Source: Ruminococcus flavefaciens
GTDB lineage: Bacteria; Bacillota; Clostridia; Oscillospirales; Ruminococcaceae
Direction of reading: 5' to 3'
DNA length: 13,575 bases
Assembly: GCA_002373775.1 (NCBI GenBank)
Contig: DFJW01000115.1
Coordinates: 1 to 13,575 of the forward strand
In this document: piece after piece, positions 7,797 to 13,161 of the stretch
How positions within the stretch are numbered: the first letter of the stretch is position 1
How the letters are laid out: every line of letters starts with the position of its first letter
Notes under the pieces: model-generated
What the model was told of the DNA's origin: nothing
What the model saw: the letters and a program-made list of their open reading frames with translations, nothing else
The model's database searches: none
Made by a program: the position numbers and the translations under genes

Positions 7797-8678
7797 AGTT
7801 AGTTCCTCTTCTCGTTTGTATTCCGACCAGACGATGAATGCGGCGAAGAGCGCCATTGGTATTACGCCTATGAGACCGACTTCTCCGGGACCGAAGATGA
7901 GGCGTTCGGCATGGTCGCCGCCTCTGAAGATAAGCGTGCTGACAGTGGCATTGGTAGTGCCGTGGATGATCGCCGGCAGCCAGATGCTCTCAGAGCGTCT
8001 GTAGAGCCAGTAGGAGATAATGCCGGTGGAGGTGGTGAAAATGCAGAAGACAGGCATTCCGAGGAAAGGAGCGCCGAAATAGTCCCTGCCGTATTCATAC
8101 CCGATAAGAAGTATCAGCGGAAAATGCCATGCGCCGTGGATGATGCCTCCCATGAGCACGGCTTTTGTTCTGCCATAGCTGCTTTCAAGTTCCGGGAAGA
8201 GATATCCGCGCCAGCCGATCTCTTCTCCGAGACCGCTGATGATGCCGATAAATGTAAAGTAGGACGTAAGGGAATAGAAGATCTCCCGGAGCAGGTATCC
8301 GGCATAGCTGCTGTTTTCCCGGAATTCCTCGAATCCTTCTTCACCCATAGTGCGGAGGAATCCCTCAGCCGGTGAAAAGTCGTCGGGGAAAAAGGCATAG
8401 TAAAGTGCGGCACCCGTCAGCGTGAAAACAGTCGGCATCAGCCACGCAAAGAGTATCAGTTTGTAGTTTTTTCCGGCATTCAGCCGCCAGCCCATTCCGC
8501 GGATATCCGCGCCGGCAATGAGAGCGCCAAGTGCAGGCATGAACATTGAGAACATCAGTCCATAGCTGAAACTCATCCTGCCGGCGCTGCTGCCCTGTTC
8601 CAGATCGCGGCAGCTTATCCCCATAACAGCCCATGAGGTGATGAACGTGAAGAGTATGTATTTCGTGAATCGTGACAT
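7791..8678 (-). CDS. CPBP-family (CAAX/Abi) intramembrane metalloprotease
   Basis: A 295-aa polytopic membrane protein with about eight hydrophobic segments. The three CPBP motifs are present in order: GEEIGWRGYL (Glu152, Glu153, Arg157), IIHGAWHFPL (His181, His185) and IIHGTTNA (His239, Asn243). In this family the Glu and His residues form the membrane-embedded active site; members process prenylated proteins in eukaryotes and act in bacteriocin maturation, immunity or stress in bacteria. The substrate here cannot be told from the sequence. AAGGAG (forward 8688-8693) lies 9 nt upstream of the ATG at 8678. The gene is monocistronic: it has its own consensus promoter, and the gene across its 3' end is convergent. 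Its -10 box lies inside an operator-like site shared with the XRE regulator promoter. Confidence 0.92.
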   Translation of the reverse strand: MSRFTKYILFTFITSWAVMGISCRDLEQGSSAGRMSFSYGLMFSMFMPALGALIAGADIRGMGWRLNAGKNYKLILFAWLMPTVFTLTGAALYYAFFPDDFSPAEGFLRTMGEEGFEEFRENSSYAGYLLREIFYSLTSYFTFIGIISGLGEEIGWRGYLFPELESSYGRTKAVLMGGIIHGAWHFPLILLIGYEYGRDYFGAPFLGMPVFCIFTTSTGIISYWLYRRSESIWLPAIIHGTTNATVSTLIFRGGDHAERLIFGPGEVGLIGVIPMALFAAFIVWSEYKREEELTE

Positions 8679-8703
8679 TCTTCCGAACTCCTTGATAGTC
8701 TTT

Positions 8704-8721
8704 TGCGATTATTATATCACC
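8704..8721 (-). promoter_or_regulatory. Operator-like site over the CPBP protease -10 box
   Basis: On the minus strand this reads GGTGATATAATAATCGCA, matching the site at 10121-10138 (TGTGATATTATTATCACA on the same strand) at 14 of 18 positions. Both sites are centred 1 bp from the centre of the -10 hexamer of a TTGACA-17 promoter. A separate small palindrome, CACCT-C-AGGTG, lies at 8718-8728. Binding by the XRE protein encoded at 9285-9485 is inference. Confidence 0.5.
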
Positions 8722-8739
8722 TCAGGTGGACGTTGTCAA
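8711..8739 (-). promoter_or_regulatory. Consensus sigma-A promoter of the CPBP protease gene
   Basis: On the minus strand TTGACA (forward 8734-8739), a 17-bp spacer and TATAAT (forward 8711-8716): both hexamers are perfect and the spacing is optimal. Transcription would begin near 8704, about 26 nt before the start codon. Such a strong promoter overlapped by an operator-like site suggests control by repression. Confidence 0.85.
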
Positions 8740-8814
8740 GGAGGATGTTGGGGGGATCTCGCAGGCACAAAAAATAGGGGGATCAACTAATTATAGATCT
8801 ATGGGCGGCAGGAA

Positions 8815-8883
8815 TAGTGAGTAGCGAGTAGAGAGTAGAAAGTAGTGAAGTAGAGAGTAGAAAGTAGAGAGTAGAAAGTAGTA
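8815..8883. repeat. Low-complexity GTAGAGAGTAGAAA repeats, left flank of the palindrome array
   Basis: The motif GTAGAGAGTAGAAA occurs about three times with partial copies, ending exactly where the first 67-bp unit begins. Related sequence returns on the far side of the array (9117-9150) and, inverted, next to the palindromes at 9200-9218 and 13258-13274, so it seems part of the repeat element. Nothing codes here. From 8740 to 8814 I see no feature beyond a short palindrome at 8793-8802. Confidence 0.75.
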
Positions 8884-9106
8884 GGGGCGGCGTTCCGCCG
8901 CCCGGTATTTCGGGTTTATCCAGATTTAACATTAACACAATAACAATGTAGGGGCGGCGTTCCGCCGCCCGGTATTTCGGGTTTATACAGATTTAACATT
9001 AACACAATAGCAATGTAGGGGCGGCGTTCCGCCGCCCGGTATTTCGGGTTTATACAGATTTAACATTAACGCAATAACAATGTAGGGGCGGCGTTCCGCC
9101 GCCCGG
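8881..9106. repeat. 67-bp tandem array of GC-rich palindromes (three full units plus a fourth palindrome)
   Basis: Units start at 8881, 8948, 9015 and 9082, a period of exactly 67 bp. Each begins GTAGG and contains GGGCGGCG-TTC-CGCCGCCC, a perfect 8-bp stem with a 3-nt loop (8885-8903 in the first unit). The remaining 40-odd bases are AT-rich (GTATTTCGGG, then TTTAACATTAAC) and differ at only a few positions between units. The fourth unit keeps only the palindrome. No unique spacers exist, so this is not CRISPR. It behaves like a REP/BIME-type intergenic repeat; its function is unknown. Confidence 0.9.
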
Positions 9107-9116
9107 GGTTATGAAA

Positions 9117-9150
9117 AGAGAGTAGTGCTTAGAAAGTAGAGAGTAGAAAA
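9117..9150. repeat. Right flank of the palindrome array
   Basis: Contains AGAAAGTAGAGAGTAGAAAA, matching the low-complexity sequence on the left of the array at 8815-8883. The tandem palindromes are therefore bracketed by the same GTAGAGAGTAGAAA motif in direct orientation. The stretch 9151-9199 shows nothing recognisable. Confidence 0.65.
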
Positions 9151-9198
9151 AACGTTACATTTTTGCGCCAACGGTGAATGCAGGATAACGCAAGTTTT

Positions 9199-9246
9199 AG
9201 GGCGGCGGAACGCCGCCCCTACAATAACTACTTTCTGCTTACTACT
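9199..9246 (-). repeat. Inverted copy of the palindromic repeat element
   Basis: GGGCGGCG-GAA-CGCCGCCC (9200-9218) is followed by CCTACAATAACTACTTTCTGC. Read on the minus strand this is the GTAG/AAAGTAG flank followed by the palindrome, as at the start of the 67-bp array. Together the two copies make an inverted repeat of about 40 bp per arm enclosing about 300 bp. It lies 67 nt beyond the stop codon of the minus-strand regulator. Confidence 0.8.
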
Positions 9247-9256
9247 AACTATAATA

Positions 9257-9272
9257 TGTTTCACATGAAACA
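9257..9272. promoter_or_regulatory. parS-like 16-bp palindrome
   Basis: TGTTTCACATGAAACA differs at one central base from the chromosomal parS consensus TGTTTCACGTGAAACA, bound by ParB/Spo0J in Bacillota and many other bacteria. Its arms, TGTTTCA and TGAAACA, are a perfect 7-bp inverted repeat. It sits between the end of the regulator gene and the repeat element, outside coding sequence. No T-run follows on either strand, so it is a poor intrinsic terminator. The mismatch is in the central CG that ParB sites usually keep, so activity is uncertain. Confidence 0.4.
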
Positions 9273-9284
9273 CAGTCCGGGGCA

Positions 9285-9485
9285 TCATTCAAAAATGAAC
9301 ACTTCCTCAACTGTACAGCCGAACACCCTTGCAATATCCACTGCCAGTTTGAGTGAAGGATTATACTGTCCCTTTTCCAGCCGGATTATAGTCTCACGGC
9401 GAACGCCCACAAGGTCGGCAAGTTCGCCCTGTTTCATATTCTTCGCTGCTCTCAGCTCTTTCAGTCTTGTAGTGAATTCTGCCAT
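9285..9485 (-). CDS. Small XRE-family (Cro/CI-like) transcriptional regulator
   Basis: A 66-aa protein that is nearly all helix-turn-helix: [20 protein letters not shown] leads into the recognition helix [12 protein letters not shown] (28-39), then [20 protein letters not shown] and the ending EVFIFE. This is the usual form of the single-domain XRE regulators common in Bacillota. Its ATG overlaps the stop of the upstream membrane-protein gene by one base (TAATG), so the two are translationally coupled. Such regulators are often paired with a small membrane protein that may modulate them, here the 196-aa product. The best candidate targets are the TGTGA-N8-TCAC sites near the pair's own promoter and at 8704-8721; that link is inference from position. 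Confidence 0.9.
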   Translation of the reverse strand: MAEFTTRLKELRAAKNMKQGELADLVGVRRETIIRLEKGQYNPSLKLAVDIARVFGCTVEEVFIFE

Positions 9486-10075
9486 TATTCCTCCTCAGCC
9501 TCTGCCGGCTCTTTGCCTTCGATCGAAAGGAAATACAGATGTTCGAAGAAGGCGTATGCAAATACCGCCGTGCAGAACAGACCAAGCCAGTTGTCGTTGT
9601 TTATAGTGAAAGTCGTTCCGATAAAGGAGAATGCTATCACTCCGATAACTGCCGCTGCTATCATTATTGTAATTCCGGCAAGTTCTGAGGCGCGTTTCTT
9701 GCTGTTTAACGAAAGCTCATCGTCGATCTCTTTTTTATACTTTTTCTCCACGGAGCTGAAGACTATCACGGTTATCACCATTGCAAAGAGCAGGATCGCT
9801 GAAACTATGCCGCCTATGCCGTCACTCATCGCTTCCTTCGCAAAGGTCAGACATCCGAATACCAGAGTGTCAAGAAAAAAGAGGACCATATTGAGAAATG
9901 CCTGTTTTCTGACTGATATCGAAGGACGCGGATCGGCTGCATACCTGACGCGCATCAGTTCGCTGAAGGCTTCCTTTCTTTCAGAACGGCTGAGTTTTTT
10001 ATCTGTGTACTGCGCTTTGAGCTGGTCGAGCTTAGCCTGTGTTTTTTCATCAAATACTGCATTGTTCGTTTTCAT
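9485..10075 (-). CDS. Four-helix membrane protein paired with the XRE regulator
   Basis: A 196-aa protein. A charged, helical cytoplasmic N-terminal region of about 57 residues (rich in Lys, Glu and Arg) is followed by four membrane helices, about 60-79, 88-108, 132-153 and 163-184. A charged loop separates helices 2 and 3, and the tail is very acidic (EPAEAEEE). No catalytic motif is seen and I do not recognise the family. Membrane protein/small XRE pairs are widespread in Bacillota; the membrane partner may sense the envelope or sequester the regulator, but this is unproven. AGGAGGT (forward 10082-10088) lies 6 nt before the ATG. Transcription comes from the consensus promoter at 10128-10156, and operator-like palindromes overlie and flank it. 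Confidence 0.85.
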   Translation of the reverse strand: MKTNNAVFDEKTQAKLDQLKAQYTDKKLSRSERKEAFSELMRVRYAADPRPSISVRKQAFLNMVLFFLDTLVFGCLTFAKEAMSDGIGGIVSAILLFAMVITVIVFSSVEKKYKKEIDDELSLNSKKRASELAGITIMIAAAVIGVIAFSFIGTTFTINNDNWLGLFCTAVFAYAFFEHLYFLSIEGKEPAEAEEE

Positions 10076-10099
10076 AATGATACCTCCTGTAGTGTCTGG

Positions 10100-10117
10100 T
10101 GTGATTTATTTCTCACC
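10100..10117. promoter_or_regulatory. Operator-like site 1 (TGTGA-N8-TCACC)
   Basis: TGTGA (10100-10104), 8 bp, TCACC (10113-10117). It lies in the 5' leader of the membrane-protein/XRE operon, just downstream of the predicted start of transcription (about 10121). Its centre is 21 bp, two helical turns, from the centre of site 2, which would place two bound dimers on the same face of the DNA. Confidence 0.55.
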
Positions 10118-10141
10118 TGATGTGATAATAATATCACATCA
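10118..10141. promoter_or_regulatory. Operator-like site 2, perfect palindrome over the -10 box
   Basis: TGATGTGATA-ATAA-TATCACATCA: a perfect 10-bp inverted repeat with a 4-bp centre, containing the TGTGA-N8-TCACA core (10121-10138). Its centre coincides with the -10 hexamer of the minus-strand promoter (10128-10133), the classic position for a repressor that blocks RNA polymerase. Confidence 0.7.
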
Positions 10142-10156
10142 ATTCCCGTTTGTCAA
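10128..10156 (-). promoter_or_regulatory. Promoter of the membrane-protein/XRE operon
   Basis: On the minus strand TTGACA (forward 10151-10156), 17 bp, TATTAT (forward 10128-10133). The layout equals that of the CPBP protease promoter. The start of transcription would be near 10121 and the leader about 46 nt. Confidence 0.8.
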
Positions 10157-10163
10157 CAGATAA

Positions 10164-10181
10164 TGTGACAAATCTGTCACT
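10164..10181. promoter_or_regulatory. Operator-like site 3 (TGTGA-N8-TCACT)
   Basis: TGTGA (10164-10168), 8 bp, TCACT (10177-10181), containing the inverted repeat GTGACA-AATC-TGTCAC (10165-10180). It lies just upstream of the -35 box of the minus-strand promoter, between the two divergent genes. Confidence 0.5.
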
Positions 10182-10210
10182 TTTGTATACCTGCACAAAT
10201 GCAGCTCCCG

Positions 10211-10228
10211 TGTGATAAATATATCACA
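10211..10228. promoter_or_regulatory. Operator-like site 4 on the solute-binding-protein side
   Basis: TGTGATA-AATA-TATCACA, a perfect 7-bp inverted repeat with the same TGTGA-N8-TCACA core as site 2. It lies 95 nt before the lipoprotein start codon. A weak plus-strand promoter (TGCACA at 10192-10197, 18 bp, TAAATA at 10216-10221) would place the site over the -10 box as in the other promoters, but these hexamers are poor matches. Confidence 0.6.
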
Positions 10229-10322
10229 GCACTCTGCATATAACTTCCCTGCCGGCGGCGTGTCACATATCACCCATCGGATTCGTTATTATATGCAGAA
10301 TACTTTTACGGGAGGCAGAAAA

Positions 10323-11825
10323 ATGAAAAAGCCGATATCAGTTTTATTTGCATCCGTGATACTCCTTACAGGCTGCGGAAACAATTCCGGCTCAGGTTCT
10401 GTGTCGGAGAACGCGGCAGTTCCGGAGAACCGGACAGAAACGGCACCAGATGCCGCAAAGGACGATATAGTGCTCACCATGGCGTGTGTGTATGAGGTCT
10501 GGGAACCCGTGAGGGAACAGATCGACAAGTTCAACGCCGAGGACAACGGCATAATCATCGAGATAAAGAATTACACCGAGGATCTCGAAGGGCTTGGTTG
10601 TGATGAGGAAGGCGTCTTCATCGGATACAACAATGATGAGCTGAAAATGCTGGATCTTCAGGTCATGCAGGATCTCATCAACAAGGATGACATCGACATC
10701 ATCGGACCGTTCTCTTTCGGAAACGGAGCTAAGTATGAGTTTTTCAAGCAGAACGGCGGCTGTGCCGATCTGTATGGATTCATGGAAAACGACGCAGAGG
10801 TGAATTCCGGCACACTGAACGAACACATCCTCAGTCTGAACGAATGTGACGGCAGTCTCTATTCGCTTCCTACTCACTATGCGGCGTGGACAATGGCTGG
10901 GAAAACGGAATACGTCGGCACTGAACGGAACTGGACTATCGACGAATTCATTGACTGCTGGAACGCTATGCCCGAAGGTGCATCCGTGAACGGTTCGAAC
11001 ATCGCCGAGGACATATACTATGACGTTCTGCGCCATAACAATGCCTCATTCGTGGATTATGATGACTATGAGGTGGATTTCGATTCTGAGGACTTCCGCA
11101 GGATGCTGGAATTCTGCGGCACGTTCCCCAGCAACATGGGAGACAAATACGAGTCTGACGGGATCAATGAACGCCTTGTGCAGGTCATCCCCATAACGAA
11201 CTATAAGAGCGCCGCAGTCAGCGAAATGAACTATGTCTCTCACAGAACGGAAAAATATCGCCTGCGTGACGGCAGTCATACTCTGGTGGGATTCCCCACA
11301 TCTGACAGACGCGGTGCATATCTCTTTTCCCCGTATTATGAGTTATCCATATGCGCGAACATATCCGATGAAAGACAGCAGGCGGCATGGCAGTTCATCC
11401 GCGAACTCTACACCGAGGAGTTCCAGACAGAGACTTTTGCAACACGCCGTGAATCCTATAATCCGCAGACCGGTGATACCTATGTGGACTATCTGCTTCT
11501 GGAAGGCTTTCCCATTAATAACGCCGCCCGGAAGAACATCGCTGCTGCCTTTGTGAACGGTGAATATGAAAGCAGCAGCACGGCGGCTGTGCCGGAAGAT
11601 GCTCCCATGCAGCCCGAAGAAATTAAGCCTGAGCAGGCGGATATCAGCTACATAGACGATTATATAGCCTCCATAGACCGCTGGGAGTCCCCAAATCTTG
11701 ACCGGGAACTTTTCTCAATGGTAGAGGAAGAAGTGCTCGCATATCTTCATGGTGAACATGACATCGACACGACTATAGACCTGATACAGGACCGGGCATC
11801 TATCTGGATAAGCGAACTGGAATAG
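10323..11825 (+). CDS. ABC-transporter solute-binding lipoprotein (family 1, orphan)
   Basis: A 500-aa lipoprotein. The start at 10323 is chosen over the in-frame ATG at 10212 because GGGAGG (10310-10315) lies 7 nt upstream and a lipoprotein signal follows at once: MKKPISVLFASVILLTGC, lipobox LTGC with Cys18. After a Ser/Asn/Pro-rich linker the mature part begins IVLTMACVYEVWEPV and continues as a family 1 extracellular solute-binding fold (EQIDKFNAEDNGIIIEI; SLYSLPTHYAAWTMAGK; NWTIDEFIDCWN). The ending DLIQDRASIWISE is typical of the family. Most members bind sugars or oligosaccharides at the outer face of the membrane. No permease or ATPase gene is adjacent, so its transporter lies elsewhere or it acts as a sensor. 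It is divergent from the membrane-protein/XRE operon, with four operator-like sites between them. The ligand cannot be predicted. Confidence 0.88.
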   Translation: MKKPISVLFASVILLTGCGNNSGSGSVSENAAVPENRTETAPDAAKDDIVLTMACVYEVWEPVREQIDKFNAEDNGIIIEIKNYTEDLEGLGCDEEGVFIGYNNDELKMLDLQVMQDLINKDDIDIIGPFSFGNGAKYEFFKQNGGCADLYGFMENDAEVNSGTLNEHILSLNECDGSLYSLPTHYAAWTMAGKTEYVGTERNWTIDEFIDCWNAMPEGASVNGSNIAEDIYYDVLRHNNASFVDYDDYEVDFDSEDFRRMLEFCGTFPSNMGDKYESDGINERLVQVIPITNYKSAAVSEMNYVSHRTEKYRLRDGSHTLVGFPTSDRRGAYLFSPYYELSICANISDERQQAAWQFIRELYTEEFQTETFATRRESYNPQTGDTYVDYLLLEGFPINNAARKNIAAAFVNGEYESSSTAAVPEDAPMQPEEIKPEQADISYIDDYIASIDRWESPNLDRELFSMVEEEVLAYLHGEHDIDTTIDLIQDRASIWISELE

Positions 11826-11847
11826 GCGGCGTGCCGCTGCACCTACA
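11824..11847 (-). repeat. Degenerate copy of the palindromic repeat after the lipoprotein gene
   Basis: The sequence directly at the stop codon contains GCGGC-GT-GCCGC (11826-11837) followed by TGCACCTACA. It aligns with the inverted copy at 9199-9224 apart from small indels and substitutions. It may be a decayed insertion of the same element and may serve as a weak hairpin after the gene. From here to 11945 I see no other feature. Confidence 0.45.
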
Positions 11848-11945
11848 GAAGATGCGTCAGATACGGAGCAATATGCACAGATACGGGGTATCAGATTTAT
11901 GCAGGTATACGAAATCATGATTGCCGCCCGATAATTTACAATTAG

Positions 11946-11975
11946 TTCACACCCCCCGATTTTTTGTAGTATAAT
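11946..11975 (+). promoter_or_regulatory. Promoter of the dockerin-only gene cluster
   Basis: TTCACA (11946-11951), 18 bp, TATAAT (11970-11975). Transcription would start near 11982, giving a leader of about 67 nt with a hairpin. No other promoter is evident before the second and third genes, so the three genes are probably one operon. Confidence 0.7.
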
Positions 11976-12002
11976 GGTATTAGAGAAACCAGAAAACACA
12001 AA

Positions 12003-12020
12003 GCACCGCAAATGCGGTGC
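12003..12020 (+). promoter_or_regulatory. Hairpin in the leader of the dockerin operon
   Basis: GCACCG (12003-12008) pairs with CGGTGC (12015-12020) around CAAATG. It lies near the predicted 5' end of the transcript and about 14 nt before the Shine-Dalgarno. It could stabilise the mRNA or affect translation; there is no T-run, so it is not a terminator. Confidence 0.4.
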
Positions 12021-12048
12021 GTGCCGAAAATTTAAAGGAGGGCTTAAC

Positions 12049-12417
12049 ATGAAAAAATTCATTTCTGTACTTGCAGCAGCAGCTCTCGGAATGTGTGCTG
12101 TTCCTGTAACTGCATCCGCTGATGATGTGCCGTATGTTTTTTCATATATGGGAAAAGATGGTGCTTTTCACGATCATGTGATGTATGGCTGTGATGTTAA
12201 CGAAGACGGTTTTACAGATGCAAGAGACGCTACTATAATCCTTGCTTATTACGCTGATCTTTCTGTCGCAGACGAACTGGGAAAAGAACTTATTGATTAT
12301 CCGTTTATAGATAACATCAAAAAGTATGGCGATGTGACCGAGGACGGCAGGATAGACGGCAGGGACAGCATGATAATTCTAAGATACTACGCCTACATTT
12401 CCGGAGAGACAGAATAA
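12049..12417 (+). CDS. Secreted dockerin-only protein, copy A (122 aa)
   Basis: The start at 12049 follows AAGGAGG (12035-12041) and opens with a signal peptide, MKKFISVLAAAALGMC..., likely cut after TASA (residue 24). The mature protein of about 98 residues is one dockerin-like module. Loop 1 is D49-V-N51-E-D53-G-F-T-D57-A-R-D60 followed by ATIILAYYADLS; loop 2 is D95-V-T-E-D99-G-R-I-D103-G-R-D106 followed by SMIILRYYAYIS. Both loops keep the expected calcium ligands. Only about 20 residues precede loop 1, and no catalytic, binding or cohesin domain is present. Type I dockerins plug into cohesins of cellulosomal scaffoldins; a dockerin without cargo could cap or compete for cohesin sites, or the fold may have another role. 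It is the most divergent of the three copies, with a longer linker between repeats (21 versus 17 residues). Confidence 0.88.
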   Translation: MKKFISVLAAAALGMCAVPVTASADDVPYVFSYMGKDGAFHDHVMYGCDVNEDGFTDARDATIILAYYADLSVADELGKELIDYPFIDNIKKYGDVTEDGRIDGRDSMIILRYYAYISGETE

Positions 12418-12444
12418 GCGCGAAGTTTTAAAGGAGGGCTTAAC
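12418..12444 (+). repeat. 27-bp intergenic sequence, identical copy 1
   Basis: The 27 bases between copies A and B, which include the AAAGGAGGG ribosome site, are identical to those between copies B and C (12790-12816). The last 18 also precede copy A. Perfect identity outside the codons points to recent tandem duplication or gene conversion. Confidence 0.85.
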
Positions 12445-12789
12445 ATGAAAAAATTCATATCTGTTCTTGCAGCAGCAGCTCTCGGAATGTGCGCTGTTCC
12501 AATGACTGTATCTGCAACTGAGGGAGAAGTTATCAAGTTTACACTTGATGACGGAGAGTATTCTATCAAAGGTGGAGACGTTAATGAAGACAGCTTGATC
12601 GACGCAAGAGATGCTTCAATCGTCCTCAGTTACTACGCTGATCTTTCTTGTGAACACGATGTTTCCACAAACAAGTACCTTGATAGCATACTAAAATACG
12701 GCGATGTTAATGAAGACGAAGTCATAGATTGCAGAGACGCTACAAATATCCTCGTCTATTACGCCTACATTTCCGGAGAGATAGAATAA
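12445..12789 (+). CDS. Secreted dockerin-only protein, copy B (114 aa)
   Basis: The signal peptide is nearly identical to that of copy A, with cleavage likely after TVSA (residue 24), then TEGEVIKF and two calcium-loop repeats. Loop 1 is D45-V-N47-E-D49-S50-L-I-D53-A-R-D56 and loop 2 is D87-V-N89-E-D91-E92-V-I-D95-C-R-D98. In both loops the Gly after the third ligand is replaced (Ser50, Glu92), while the Asp/Asn ligands are kept. Gly allows the tight turn in EF-hand-type loops, so calcium affinity or cohesin binding may be altered. The mature part has two Cys, Cys69 and Cys96. It lies 27 nt after copy A with its own ribosome site, presumably in the same operon. No partner module is attached. 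Confidence 0.86.
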   Translation: MKKFISVLAAAALGMCAVPMTVSATEGEVIKFTLDDGEYSIKGGDVNEDSLIDARDASIVLSYYADLSCEHDVSTNKYLDSILKYGDVNEDEVIDCRDATNILVYYAYISGEIE

Positions 12790-12816
12790 GCGCGAAGTTT
12801 TAAAGGAGGGCTTAAC
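12790..12816 (+). repeat. 27-bp intergenic sequence, identical copy 2
   Basis: Identical to 12418-12444. With the near-identical signal-peptide codons it marks a tandem unit of 372 bp (start of B to start of C). Confidence 0.85.
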
Positions 12817-13161
12817 ATGAAAAAATTCATATCTGTACTTGCAGCAGCAGCTCTCGGAATGTGTGCTGTTCCAATGACTGTATCTGCAACTGAGGGAGAA
12901 GTTATCACCTATGTTTATTATGGCAGAGAGTACTCTATCAAGGGCGGAGACGTAAACGAAGACGGTTACACCGACGCAAGAGATGCTACGATCATCCTCG
13001 ATTACTACGCTGATATTTCCTGTGATCTTGATGTTTCCACAAACAAATATCTTGAGAGCATAAAAAAGTATGGTGATGTGGATGAAGACGGCAAAATAAG
13101 CGGAATAGATGCGACGGAGATTCTCTGCTATTACACATACGTTGCCGGTCTTGAAGCATGA
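12817..13161 (+). CDS. Secreted dockerin-only protein, copy C (114 aa)
   Basis: Identical to copy B over its first 30 residues (signal peptide plus TEGEVI), then a Tyr-rich stretch (TYVYYGREYS) and two loops. Loop 1 is D45-V-N47-E-D49-G-Y-T-D53-A-R-D56, fully canonical. Loop 2 is D87-V-D89-E-D91-G-K-I-S95-G-I-D98: the ninth position has Ser instead of Asp, and the Arg that precedes the last Asp in the other loops is Ile. The second repeat is thus the divergent one here, whereas copy B departs at the Gly positions of both. The end (YTYVAGLEA) and the 3' flank match the partial gene at the left edge of the window. It is the last gene of the cluster, followed by a terminator. Confidence 0.87.
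   Translation: MKKFISVLAAAALGMCAVPMTVSATEGEVITYVYYGREYSIKGGDVNEDGYTDARDATIILDYYADISCDLDVSTNKYLESIKKYGDVDEDGKISGIDATEILCYYTYVAGLEA

Noticed and set aside
7911..8375. Plus-strand 154-codon open frame opposite the CPBP protease
   Set aside because: The minus strand has all three protease motifs and a consensus promoter; the plus frame is a shadow without ribosome site or family features.
8881..9106. CRISPR-like regular spacing of repeats
   Set aside because: The sequences between the palindromes are near-identical copies, not unique spacers, and no cas gene is present. It is a 67-bp tandem repeat.
9257..9272. Intrinsic terminator of the XRE operon
   Set aside because: The hairpin would have only a 2-nt loop and no T-run follows on the minus strand; the match to parS explains the palindrome better.
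10118..10141. CRP/FNR-type binding site
   Set aside because: The half-sites look like TGTGA/TCACA but are 8 bp apart, not 6. The site covers a -10 box, which suits repression rather than activation.
9513..10163. Plus-strand 216-codon open frame opposite the membrane protein
   Set aside because: It is the complement of the four-helix membrane protein, has no ribosome site, and its end runs through the operator region.
10212..10322. N-terminal extension of the solute-binding protein from the ATG at 10212
   Set aside because: That ATG has no ribosome site and lies inside the operator-like palindrome; the extension would bury the lipoprotein signal peptide. GGGAGG and the lipobox support the start at 10323.
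11974..12048. 25-residue N-terminal extension of dockerin copy A
   Set aside because: The upstream ATG overlaps the -10 box. The AAGGAGG site and signal peptide, identical in position to copies B and C, place the start at 12049.
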